Below are positions 1-6,306 of a stretch of DNA of 12,087 bases, in pieces. The notes under the pieces are model-generated. The model was not told the DNA's origin. It was given only the letters and a program-made list of their open reading frames with translations, and searched no databases. Positions within the stretch are counted from its first letter, which is position 1. Each line of letters starts with the position of its first letter. Source of the stretch: an uncultured archaeon (lineage in GTDB: Archaea; Thermoproteota; CALKCG01; B24); contig CALKCG010000115.1 of the NCBI GenBank assembly GCA_938082915.1, forward strand, positions 1 through 12,087. Reading direction: 5' to 3'. The position numbers and the translations under genes are program-made.

Positions 1-808
1 ATTCACGCATTTTCTGTGCATACTGCGGTAATACTATTTCCGGTTCGAGTAGTTCTGGAATCCATCTTTTCTCCCATTCTACTACGGCGTATCCTCGATA
101 ACCTCCTTTCACCAACATCTTAAGCATCTCTCTTATTGGAACGTCTCCTTCGCCGAGCAACACGTATTTTACTCTACCGTCTTCTATAATGGAATCTTTA
201 ACGTGGATGCTAACAGTGTACTGGGCTATGTTTTTGTAGGTTTCCTCCGGCTTCTCCCCTCGTATACGGTATGGATGATGTAAATCCCATAGTATGCGTA
301 TACGTCTATGGTTAACCTCTCTCATAAGACGAGTGCAGAGAGACGTATCAATCCAGTCGTCATGCGTCTCCAGTGCCAGAGTTACACCGTAATCTTCAGC
401 TTCATCTCCTATCTCCCGTAAATTCTGCACGATTATCGGCATTATAGTTTCAATAGTATAGCCGCTAGGTATTCTACCACCGTATATGCGAACAACCCAA
501 GCGCTCAAATCGGCGGCAAGCATCATATTACGCCTGGTTTCATCAAACTGCCTTCTCTTTTCGTCTGGATCTACAACGGCAAATCGAGCGGATATGGATA
601 TCCCCGAGACTGAAACGCCATAATCAGCTAGAAGCTTCTTCGTTCTACTTAACTCTGTTGTGAACTCTGGACGCTTAGTTATATCTAAATCTTCGAGTAA
701 GCCGCGAAGCTCAATGCCTTCATAACCCATTTCGGCAGCACTCTTGACTATCTTGTGCAAATCCCACTGAGGGCATCCTAAAGTACTGAACGATAGCTTT
801 AACACCAT
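1..808 (-). CDS. Sugar phosphate isomerase/epimerase-like TIM-barrel protein, C-terminus cut by window edge
   Basis: I read 269 codons from an ATG at 806-808 to base 1, still open, so the C-terminus is missing. The protein fits the xylose-isomerase-like TIM-barrel superfamily (AP endonuclease 2 family), which holds sugar isomerases, epimerases and inosose dehydratases. Seen in the sequence: an opening strand LKLSFSTLG, then the expected spaced metal ligands: E147 (ALETHDDW), D175 with H178 (LWDLHHP), H202 (SIHVKD) and E244 (VVEWEK). A GEG turn at 219-221 precedes the last ligand. These acids and histidines normally bind a divalent metal that drives ketose/aldose rearrangement or dehydration. 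Substrate cannot be read from sequence. At 269 or more residues it is about the usual family length (270-290), so few residues are lost. A 166-base gap with its own TATA-like box separates it from the upstream minus-strand gene at 975-2018, so it probably has its own promoter. Confidence 0.85.
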   Translation of the reverse strand, partial: MVLKLSFSTLGCPQWDLHKIVKSAAEMGYEGIELRGLLEDLDITKRPEFTTELSRTKKLLADYGVSVSGISISARFAVVDPDEKRRQFDETRRNMMLAADLSAWVVRIYGGRIPSGYTIETIMPIIVQNLREIGDEAEDYGVTLALETHDDWIDTSLCTRLMREVNHRRIRILWDLHHPYRIRGEKPEETYKNIAQYTVSIHVKDSIIEDGRVKYVLLGEGDVPIREMLKMLVKGGYRGYAVVEWEKRWIPELLEPEIVLPQYAQKMRE

Positions 809-829
809 ACTCTCTTCCACTAATTAATC

Positions 830-838
830 ATTTTAAAC
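830..838 (-). promoter_or_regulatory. TATA-like box of the TIM-barrel gene
   Basis: On the minus strand this reads GTTTAAAAT, centred about 26 bases before the ATG at 808, which would give a leaderless transcript. A second AT-rich element, TTTAAATA at 848-855, would give a leader of about 17 bases carrying the weak ribosome-site-like GGAAGAG. I cannot decide between them from sequence alone. Confidence 0.45.
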
Positions 839-938
839 CATGGAAAATATTTAAACGTTCTCTTATCCTGGAATTAACGCATACCTCGAACATACGTTGT
901 TGAGGCTGCAATCCTACAAGTTGATAATTCTGAGTCAC

Positions 939-955
939 ATGTCTTTAATAGACAT
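939..955 (-). repeat. Small inverted repeat downstream of the propeller gene
   Basis: ATGTCT-TTAAT-AGACAT is a perfect 6-base stem with a 5-base loop. It begins 20 bases past the stop codon of the 975-2018 gene on the minus strand. It may help end or stabilise that transcript, but no T-tract follows it, so chance is possible. Confidence 0.3.
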
Positions 956-974
956 ACATCATGTAACTCTCTCC

Positions 975-2018
975 TTAATTGTGGAGGACGTGTCTAGGGT
1001 ATGGATATTGCCAAGTCGAAGTGTATAAGAGAAGTCTGTCAACCTCTGTATTTAATCCAGGTTCTTTACTGTGCTTAGGATCTACGGCTTCAACCGTTAT
1101 AAGCCATCTACTCCTATCTGAGTCATACGCTATGCTCATGTAGCTGTGTATTGGATACTCAGGGTGCTCGTAAACGGAACCCACCTTCCACTCTGCTTTG
1201 AAAATACTTTCAAGGTTAACCCTCCTGTAATCTATTACATACGAAGCTACGTGTTTGGTTAGAGCTGCACCTTTAACAACGCAGAGTGTTTCAGCTCCTA
1301 TAAATATGGGGCCTGAGCATCCAGCCATTATCGAGCCACTTAGGAGGAAGTACTTGGGCTGAACATCTCCATCAATCTTTAAAACTCCGAGTTTAACCCA
1401 GTTAAATCCGTCGCTGCTTAAGGCCAGAGCCATGTTAACCTCACCTTCGCCAGCTTTTCTAGCCTTGTATAGGGCGAAGTATCTACCATCTACTATATCT
1501 ATCGTAGCATCCCTAGCCTCTCCACTATCGTAGTCTCTATCGCATTTAAGCACAAACCCCTCCCCTTTCCAAGGACCGGCGGGGTCTTCCGCAGTCATAA
1601 GGTATGTCTGCCACTTTGATTCGTAGACCCTCCCCTCCCTACCTGCGACGTTCTCACCAGCCACATCTACAGATAGATAAAGCATATACCTACCTGTTAA
1701 TGGATCTCTAAGAATCTGAGATCCTTCAATACTTTGAACAATTGCTCCAACCACTTCGCTAAGCTCCTCCTTACTCATAGAGTAAACTAAGCTATAGTCC
1801 TCCGCATTACTAGACCTGTATATTTCGAAACCATAGCCTCGTTTAACAGGTCCCATCCTAGGTCTGCTGGTTAGCCAGTACTCACCTGTCTCAGAGTCGA
1901 TTAGAAGCTTACCAGCTCCACACCAGGAACCCGGTTCAAAGTTTGGAGGGTTTAAGACGACTCTTCTAAACCTCCTCTTGGAGAAGATGAGCTGAGGAGG
2001 ATACGCACCATACCACAA
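975..2018 (-). CDS. Five-bladed beta-propeller protein, glycoside hydrolase (GH43/GH32/GH130-type) like
   Basis: The 347-residue product has the repeating blade pattern of the GH43/GH32/GH130 propeller folds: strand-turn units such as YWLTSRPR (47-54), YMLYLSVD (111-118), YFALYKARK (180-188) and RWLITVEA (304-311), joined by DP or DGF/W turns. Candidate catalytic or substrate acids lie where such proteins keep them: E98 (SIEGSQ), D170 and D174 (ARDATID) and E242 (IGAETL). I cannot assign which act. No signal peptide is visible, so it is probably cytoplasmic and would cleave or bind small oligosaccharides. The start is TTG: the reading frame upstream closes with TGA at 2034-2036, TTG is the only usual start codon near the N-terminus, and GGTGG sits six bases before it. 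The next in-frame ATG (M55) would remove blade one. Its neighbours, a sugar-isomerase-like barrel and an aldose-epimerase-like protein, support a carbohydrate role. Family-level assignment only. Confidence 0.75.
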   Translation of the reverse strand: MWYGAYPPQLIFSKRRFRRVVLNPPNFEPGSWCGAGKLLIDSETGEYWLTSRPRMGPVKRGYGFEIYRSSNAEDYSLVYSMSKEELSEVVGAIVQSIEGSQILRDPLTGRYMLYLSVDVAGENVAGREGRVYESKWQTYLMTAEDPAGPWKGEGFVLKCDRDYDSGEARDATIDIVDGRYFALYKARKAGEGEVNMALALSSDGFNWVKLGVLKIDGDVQPKYFLLSGSIMAGCSGPIFIGAETLCVVKGAALTKHVASYVIDYRRVNLESIFKAEWKVGSVYEHPEYPIHSYMSIAYDSDRSRWLITVEAVDPKHSKEPGLNTEVDRLLLYTSTWQYPYPRHVLHN

Positions 2019-2310
2019 ACAAAGCCACCCAACTCAGTTCTTACTAAAGGGTTCTATATAGAATTTTATCAACCTGTTAGCCACCGTCAACTATTTAAAA
2101 ATTACACCCATGCAAAACAATACATGGCTTCTCGAGTTTATGAGCTGAGAGGTTTTCACTCCGATACAACTCCTCTTAGTACATTTGCAAGCTCTATGGA
2201 AGTCCAAAGGTCGATATCAACGTGAGAATTAATAGAAGACAGACCATCGCTATGTCTTAAGGACATCCACAGAAGATTGAAGAGAAATGCATTTATAATT
2301 ATAGTTTTAA
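2019..2310. other. Intergenic stretch between the propeller gene and tRNA-Asp
   Basis: Apart from the promoter of the minus-strand propeller gene, I see no convincing gene here. Two short overlapping frames exist. A 36-codon minus-strand frame (2156-2266) runs open back to the tRNA. A 33-codon plus-strand frame (2124-2225) has a TATA-like TATTTAAAAA at 2092-2101, placed about 27 bases before its ATG. I recognise neither product, and both are short enough to arise by chance. See the findings. Confidence 0.4.
2052..2063 (-). promoter_or_regulatory. Palindromic TATA-like box of the propeller gene
   Basis: TTCTATATAGAA is a perfect 12-base palindrome whose core CTATATAG is centred about 39 bases before the TTG start at 2018. 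A start site about 25 bases downstream would leave a leader of roughly 12-15 bases, long enough to include the GGTGG ribosome-site-like sequence. This supports the TTG start. Confidence 0.4.
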
Positions 2311-2385
2311 CGCCCTGGGCGGGATTTGAACCCGCGTCCAGCGGGCGACAGCCGCTGATGCTAGGCCGGGCTACACCACCAGGGC
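2311..2385 (-). tRNA. tRNA-Asp (anticodon GTC)
   Basis: The minus strand folds into a full cloverleaf. The acceptor stem GCCCTGG pairs with CCAGGGC. The anticodon stem AGCGG/CCGCT carries the loop CTGTCGC, whose bases 34-36 are GTC. The T arm is GCGGG-TTCAAAT-CCCGC, and the D arm contains AGCCCGGCCTAGC. The discriminator base is G, as expected for tRNA-Asp. The CCA end is not encoded, which is common in archaea. There is no intron: the length is 74 bases plus the discriminator. GC content is high compared with the AT-rich flanks, which suits a thermophile. Confidence 0.96.
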
Positions 2386-2416
2386 TTATCTGTCACTATT
2401 TTAGTGTTTCACTCCG

Positions 2417-2424
2417 ATTTTAAG
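2417..2424 (-). promoter_or_regulatory. TATA-like box upstream of tRNA-Asp
   Basis: Minus-strand CTTAAAAT lies 32-39 bases before the tRNA 5' end, which would place the start site roughly ten bases ahead of the mature tRNA. It is the nearest AT-rich element with usable spacing. Confidence 0.35.
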
Positions 2425-2478
2425 TTTTTCCTTTAAGATATTTCAACGTTTTATGGTTGAGCTTAAATGTTGTAAAGG

Positions 2479-2490
2479 TTAAATTTAACA
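2479..2490 (+). promoter_or_regulatory. TATA box of the aldose-epimerase-like gene, leaderless layout
   Basis: TTAAATTTAA (within 2479-2490) follows a purine-rich AAAGG that may serve as the BRE. Its centre is about 30 bases before the ATG at 2515, so transcription would start at or next to the start codon. There is no ribosome-site-like sequence before the ATG, which agrees with leaderless translation. Confidence 0.55.
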
Positions 2491-2514
2491 GGTTTCTATG
2501 CGGTATTTCTTTTT

Positions 2515-3558
2515 ATGAGTCTTGAAGATTTGGCGTTTAAATTTAACCAGTACGGTGGTACTGTTAACCTTCAATCGCGCAATGGCTCCATATTGGTTTC
2601 AGAGTACGGTGGAAGGGTTATAGGGATTTCTGTCGGCGGCTCTCTCAACCTCTTATGGGTTAATCCAAACCTTGAAACAGTCCTCGAAAATAGGGGTTTC
2701 AACGTAGGTGGGCTTAGAGTTTGGATATCGCCTGAGAGAAACTTCTTCTACAAGAATCCGGACGCTTTTGAAGGATGGTTCTGCCCGGCTGAGCTAGACC
2801 CTGGAAACTTTAAAATAGTAAATTTTGCAAAGTCTTCAGCTGCCCTAGAGTCTAAGTTTAAGCTTAGAGATCTATTGAACAATGAATTGCTCAGCGTAGC
2901 TATCGTAAGAGATATAGTGCTTGAAGACTGGGAGGATGGTGGTTTAGCTATTCACGTCAGAGAATCTTTAAATGCTTCAGGCTTTCATAAGAGTAGAGTG
3001 GGTTTATGGGCTTTGGCCCAAGTCTACCCTGGGCGTAGAAGCACTGGAACAGTCGCAGTACCCGTTAAACGGAAGGCTGAACCCATACACTACTTCGGTC
3101 TCATACCGAAGGATAGGTTGAAAGCGACAGACTATCATATAGCTTTCCTAATAGATGGAAACCATATTTGTAAGCTTGGAGTTAAACCCGAAGACCTTAG
3201 ATTTAAAGGCTATGCCTCTATAGGTTACTTTGCTGAAGCGCCTTGGAGCGACGGAGATGCCTTTATCATAATAATGGAAACGTGTTGTGCACCTAGGTTT
3301 CAAGCGGAATGTTTAGATGTGGCTAAAGCAGACCCAGAAGGAGCTAAAGCCGCTGTTCAATCTTATAATTCCGGTCCAAACGCTGAATGGCTTAAATTTG
3401 GTGAAATAGAGCTTCAGTTTCCGGCATCGACTTTAATCAATGGACTACAGTTTTCAACAGTCTCCTATACTGTTAAAGCCTACGTAGGAAGTTTAGAGAA
3501 AATCTTGGAAAAATTTAGAGAGGTCTTAAAGTCACCAGATATCTATCCATTCCAATAG
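2515..3558 (+). CDS. Aldose 1-epimerase-like (galactose mutarotase fold) protein of unknown substrate
   Basis: The 347-residue protein looks like an all-beta galactose-mutarotase-superfamily sandwich. The opening strands SEYGGRVIGI (29-38) and LLWVNP (46-51) match the usual 'hidden by a G-G-R, then in-the-same-plane' pattern. GGLRVWISPER (65-75) resembles the GG-R-W-SPE motif of a mutarotase-like domain of unknown function (my recollection is the DUF6786 type; not checked). A late FGEIELQFP (295-303) is where the conserved acidic strand of this fold lies. The catalytic His/Glu pair of true aldose epimerases cannot be assigned with confidence, so mutarotase activity is not established. There is no signal peptide, so it is probably cytoplasmic. 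It has its own leaderless promoter and stands alone on the plus strand, with 218 bases before the next gene. Together with the sugar-type genes to its left it suggests handling of a sugar or a sugar derivative. Confidence 0.7.
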   Translation: MSLEDLAFKFNQYGGTVNLQSRNGSILVSEYGGRVIGISVGGSLNLLWVNPNLETVLENRGFNVGGLRVWISPERNFFYKNPDAFEGWFCPAELDPGNFKIVNFAKSSAALESKFKLRDLLNNELLSVAIVRDIVLEDWEDGGLAIHVRESLNASGFHKSRVGLWALAQVYPGRRSTGTVAVPVKRKAEPIHYFGLIPKDRLKATDYHIAFLIDGNHICKLGVKPEDLRFKGYASIGYFAEAPWSDGDAFIIIMETCCAPRFQAECLDVAKADPEGAKAAVQSYNSGPNAEWLKFGEIELQFPASTLINGLQFSTVSYTVKAYVGSLEKILEKFREVLKSPDIYPFQ

Positions 3559-3569
3559 TATTCATATCT

Positions 3570-3576
3570 ATTTTTC
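3570..3576 (+). terminator. Possible T-tract terminator after the aldose-epimerase-like gene
   Basis: CTATTTTTC lies about 12 bases past the stop codon on the plus strand. Archaeal RNA polymerase often stops at such oligo-T runs without a hairpin. The run is short, so this is tentative. Confidence 0.3.
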
Positions 3577-3750
3577 AAATTCTTCTAATGATTCAGCTTA
3601 AAATTCTTTTGAATGCTTAGAACGTTTACCCATTCATATTGTTAACGGTTTTCCAATCAAGCACTAAAACATTCGATGTTCTACTTTTTGAGAACGCAAT
3701 TCATTTAATAAACGGTGGAAAGCGGTTCTAAACTGATTGCTGTAAAGCTA

Positions 3751-3760
3751 AAATTTTAAA
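3751..3760 (+). promoter_or_regulatory. TATA box of the ornithine cyclodeaminase-family gene, leaderless layout
   Basis: AAATTTTAAA is centred about 22 bases before the ATG at 3777, so the transcript would begin at or very near the start codon. No ribosome-site-like sequence is present. Confidence 0.5.
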
Positions 3761-3776
3761 GCCCTAGAAACCTAGT

Positions 3777-4787
3777 ATGCTTGAGAGAAGAATATTGGAA
3801 ACCCTACTCCTTACGGATGAGGAAGTGGGAAGGCTTCTTTCAATAGATGAAGTTATGAAAGTTGTTGAACAAGCATTTGCCGAGAAAAGTCTTGGGAAAG
3901 TGCAGATGCCGGCTAAAACCTACCTGTTCTATCATAAGTATAACGGTGACTTGAGAGTTATGCCAGCATACCTTGAAAGCTACGATATTTCATCTGTTAA
4001 AATTGTTAATTCGCATCCAGAGAATAGAGTGAAATATGGTCTACCGACTGTAATGGCTGTTGTAGTTCTTGTCGACCCTAGAAATGGATTCCCCCTAGCC
4101 ATAATGGGCGGTAAAGTCTTAACAGATATTAGAACTGGTGCAGCTGGAGGTATTGCTGCAAAATATCTCGCAAGGAAGAATTCGAGAATCGTAGGTCTTG
4201 TGGGAGCTGGAGCACAGGCTAGAACTCAACTGTCTGCGCTTCTTGAAATATACGGGAAATTCGATGAGGTTAGAGTTTGGGGGCTTCATGGGACTGCTGA
4301 AGAGTTCGCCGTTGAAATGCAATCTAAATACGGTGATAAATGTAAAATGATCCCTGTTAAAACTGTGAAAGAGGCTGTTGAAGGTGCTGATATCGTTGTA
4401 ACAGCAACACCTTCAAGGCAACCTCTAGTAATGGAAAATATGATTTCCCCAGGTATGCACTTTAACTGTATAGGGGCAGATGCCCCTGGAAAGGAGGAGC
4501 TAGACCCAGCCATTCTTAGGAAAGCTAAAATTGTTGTCGACGATTTAACGCAGGCCTCCCATGGTGGAGAGATAAACGTTCCCCTGAGCCGTGGACTGAT
4601 TAGAATAGATGATGTTTGGGCTGAAATAGGCGAGATAATTGCCGGATTGAAGAAGGGACGCGAAACACCTGATGAGATAACAATTTTCTCCTCAACTGGA
4701 TTGGCTGTTCAGGACGCTGTAGCTGCAAAAATCGCTTACGATAAGGCTTTAAAGAAAGGTGTTGGGAGGTTCATTAAAATAGTATGA
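3777..4787 (+). CDS. Ornithine cyclodeaminase / mu-crystallin / archaeal alanine dehydrogenase family
   Basis: At 336 residues this is a full-length member of the OCD/mu-crystallin family. Family landmarks: R60 in DLRVMPAY, the substrate lysine K75 in VKIVNSHPEN, R119 in LTDIRTGA, the NAD-binding Rossmann turn GAGAQA (143-148), the catalytic-type aspartate D235 in CIGADAPGKEELD, and SSTGLAVQD near the end (305-313). Members use NAD either to turn ornithine into proline plus ammonia, or to interconvert alanine and pyruvate (the Archaeoglobus enzyme). Others reduce cyclic imines. K75 and D235 are shared by these activities, so sequence does not settle the reaction. It is cytoplasmic and probably dimeric. 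The start rests on the leaderless promoter and the normal N-terminal spacing to LLLTDEEV. It converges with the ceramidase-like gene, 45 bases away, across a perfect palindrome. Confidence 0.9.
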   Translation: MLERRILETLLLTDEEVGRLLSIDEVMKVVEQAFAEKSLGKVQMPAKTYLFYHKYNGDLRVMPAYLESYDISSVKIVNSHPENRVKYGLPTVMAVVVLVDPRNGFPLAIMGGKVLTDIRTGAAGGIAAKYLARKNSRIVGLVGAGAQARTQLSALLEIYGKFDEVRVWGLHGTAEEFAVEMQSKYGDKCKMIPVKTVKEAVEGADIVVTATPSRQPLVMENMISPGMHFNCIGADAPGKEELDPAILRKAKIVVDDLTQASHGGEINVPLSRGLIRIDDVWAEIGEIIAGLKKGRETPDEITIFSSTGLAVQDAVAAKIAYDKALKKGVGRFIKIV

Positions 4788-4793
4788 GCTGTG

Positions 4794-4809
4794 TCTTTCA
4801 TATGAAAGA
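4794..4809. repeat. Perfect 16-base palindrome at a convergent gene junction
   Basis: TCTTTCATATGAAAGA equals its own reverse complement. It sits 6 bases past the stop of the cyclodeaminase-family gene and 23 bases from the end of the opposing ceramidase-like gene. Either transcript could fold it into a small hairpin, so a two-way terminator or processing site is plausible. A protein-binding site is also possible. Confidence 0.5.
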
Positions 4810-4832
4810 TGAAAGTCGTAGTTTAACTGGAA

Positions 4833-6182
4833 TCAAACTATGGATAGGATGCTTTCACATACGATTCTAGCAGTATCGTAACCTAGGGAATTCACCTCTC
4901 CATAAGGGGGTTCGGAAGAATCATTCAGCCATGGCGGTTCCTCATCCCACTCACACATCGGTATTATATAGCCTATTTCATCGTTAGCTAAACCTACAAT
5001 GAACTTGTACTTTCCACGCATATTGTGGCGTATTATAGGTTCAAACGGCGCCTCCGGAAAGTCTGCACCTGGAAGTCTGACAAGCCCTCCATTTACAAGC
5101 TCAGGATATATTTCACCTGGGATTAGGGCTATTTGAACAGGTCCTATGTTTAAAACACCAACCTCACTTAGAATGTCTTCACCTAAAACAGTTTTCACGT
5201 ATCCAAATTCAGGAGTATTCAAATAACCCGTTCTAACGTCAACCTCTCCACCAGTGTATAGGGGACGATTTAAAACACCAGTCCCTGCTAATATTCTGAA
5301 AAGCCTGTTCCTAAGAGGTACAAATATACTTTTAAATTTCACGTTGATTGAAGTACTCTTAACCTCTTCCGCCCGCTCAAAGACCTCCAAAGCTATATCT
5401 GCCACCCTTAAACCTAAGACCTCCATCTCTCTGAAGGTTTTATGCTCAACTTCTCCACCCATTTCCGAGTCTATTAGAGGCTTCTCAAGATGCAATGGGG
5501 AGAGTAGCCCTCCTATGGCTCCGTTAACATACACGGCTCCTCCACCTGCTTCTCTCTCAATTTTATCACATATTACGCCTGGGAAATCTGCTGTTATCAG
5601 TCTGTTAGACTCCCCTAAGGTCTCGGGGTGATTACTCCACTGTATAAGTGTAAAAATACCTTCGCCAGTTAAATCGACGGCCCGTAAAATATTCAACGTC
5701 GGGTCTTTAACTATCGGCGGTCTTCCATCTCCCTGCATATCCATAAGTTCTTCACGTTCGTCCGCGGCTGCGAATAAACGTACCAGCTTCATGTTTCCTA
5801 AGGCTCTATCTATGCATAGGCGGATTCTGCTGATAAGTAGGCTCATATAATCTGGGTCTACCCCACTTGTAAAGACGTCGGGGCCCCATAATCCAAGTGT
5901 ATCCGGTCCGTTGTGGTTATGCGTTGAAGCTATTGTGAGTGCTGTATCCTCAAATTCCCTTCTAAGCTTTAGAACATGCGGCTCATAGAATAACCCTATG
6001 AGGTCTAAGGATACTAGGACTACCGTGGTTTTTCCATCGCTTAAAGACAAGCATCTAGCCCAAAGCCTATCGTGGACGCCCTCCGCTGTTCTATTTCTAC
6101 CGAAGCCTGCTAAGTAGACCTCTCTATCCAAGCTTGGTGTAATGTCTTCTTTCGAGAAGCCTGCTAGAAAACTCATAACCAT
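4833..6182 (-). CDS. Neutral/alkaline ceramidase N-terminal-domain-type hydrolase
   Basis: The 449-residue product carries the landmarks of the neutral ceramidase fold: the opening AGFSKEDITP (7-16), the zinc-site segment STHNHNGPDTLG (86-97) with H88 and H90, NHPETLG with H185 (184-190), NGAIGGLLSP (220-229), PGEIYPE with E357 (355-361) and NDEIGY with Y405 (400-405). In known ceramidases a histidine pair, a later histidine, a glutamate and a tyrosine bind zinc, and a serine acts in amide cleavage. S228 here is the nearest counterpart, but the motif around it differs by one residue. No signal peptide is visible, unlike the secreted bacterial and animal enzymes, and the C-terminal immunoglobulin-like domain is absent. 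Archaea are not known for sphingolipids, so another amide or ester is more likely than ceramide. Two start codons lie close together (M1, M3); I keep M1. It is transcribed divergently from the feo operon. Confidence 0.85.
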   Translation of the reverse strand: MVMSFLAGFSKEDITPSLDREVYLAGFGRNRTAEGVHDRLWARCLSLSDGKTTVVLVSLDLIGLFYEPHVLKLRREFEDTALTIASTHNHNGPDTLGLWGPDVFTSGVDPDYMSLLISRIRLCIDRALGNMKLVRLFAAADEREELMDMQGDGRPPIVKDPTLNILRAVDLTGEGIFTLIQWSNHPETLGESNRLITADFPGVICDKIEREAGGGAVYVNGAIGGLLSPLHLEKPLIDSEMGGEVEHKTFREMEVLGLRVADIALEVFERAEEVKSTSINVKFKSIFVPLRNRLFRILAGTGVLNRPLYTGGEVDVRTGYLNTPEFGYVKTVLGEDILSEVGVLNIGPVQIALIPGEIYPELVNGGLVRLPGADFPEAPFEPIIRHNMRGKYKFIVGLANDEIGYIIPMCEWDEEPPWLNDSSEPPYGEVNSLGYDTARIVCESILSIV

Positions 6183-6213
6183 TCAACGTGATTCTATCTA
6201 ATCATGTCGTGTA

Positions 6214-6222
6214 TATTAAATA
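6214..6222 (-). promoter_or_regulatory. TATA box of the ceramidase-like gene
   Basis: Minus-strand TATTTAATA is centred about 36 bases before the ATG at 6182, giving a predicted leader of about ten bases. It lies 30 bases from the feo operator on the divergent side, so binding there could also affect this promoter. Confidence 0.45.
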
Positions 6223-6243
6223 TAGTTGCTTTGAAGGGCTATC

Positions 6244-6251
6244 TTTAAATA
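6244..6251 (+). promoter_or_regulatory. TATA box of the feo operon
   Basis: TTTAAATA, preceded by ATC, would start transcription near 6272-6276 and leave a leader of about 30 bases before the GTG at 6307. That leader contains GAGGCGA (6294-6300), six bases before the GTG, as a ribosome-site-like element. This is longer than the leaderless promoters elsewhere in the window. Confidence 0.55.
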
Positions 6252-6265
6252 TTAGGCTTACCTAA
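6252..6265 (+). promoter_or_regulatory. Candidate DtxR-type iron operator in the feo promoter
   Basis: TTAGGCTTACCTAA is a TTAGG-N4-CCTAA inverted repeat with perfect 5-base arms. It overlaps the end of the TATA box by no base and fills the space between it and the predicted start site. From established knowledge, the bacterial DtxR consensus is TTAGGTTAGCCTAACCTAA; its first 14 bases have exactly this arm-and-spacer layout. Over the whole 19 bases I count 13 matches, with the third repeat unit lost. Bound protein here would block polymerase rather than TBP entry. The convergent DtxR/MntR-type gene at 8889-9329 is the obvious binder; the HTH-FeoA protein is the alternative. Confidence 0.6.
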
Positions 6266-6306
6266 CATTTTCAGAAAAACGTTAAGCTACGTAGAGGCGA
6301 CGTACT

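Noticed and set aside
2311..2385. tRNA-Asp as the attachment site of an integrated element
   Set aside because: I found no second copy of the tRNA 3' end in the window, no integrase, and no phage- or plasmid-like genes on either side.
3559..3776. GTTCT-N8-AGAAC inverted repeat with a T-run near 3678, considered as a regulatory RNA or terminator
   Set aside because: It is only a 5-base stem, lies over 100 bases past the upstream gene, and shows no further structure. I see no gene or riboswitch in this gap.
4119..4513. Minus-strand frames of 67 and 75 codons
   Set aside because: They lie wholly inside the well-supported cyclodeaminase-family gene, have serine-rich nonsense-like translation, and have no promoter or family match.
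5254..5631. Plus-strand 125-codon frame
   Set aside because: It is the antisense shadow of the ceramidase-like gene, with low-complexity Ser/Pro/Thr translation.
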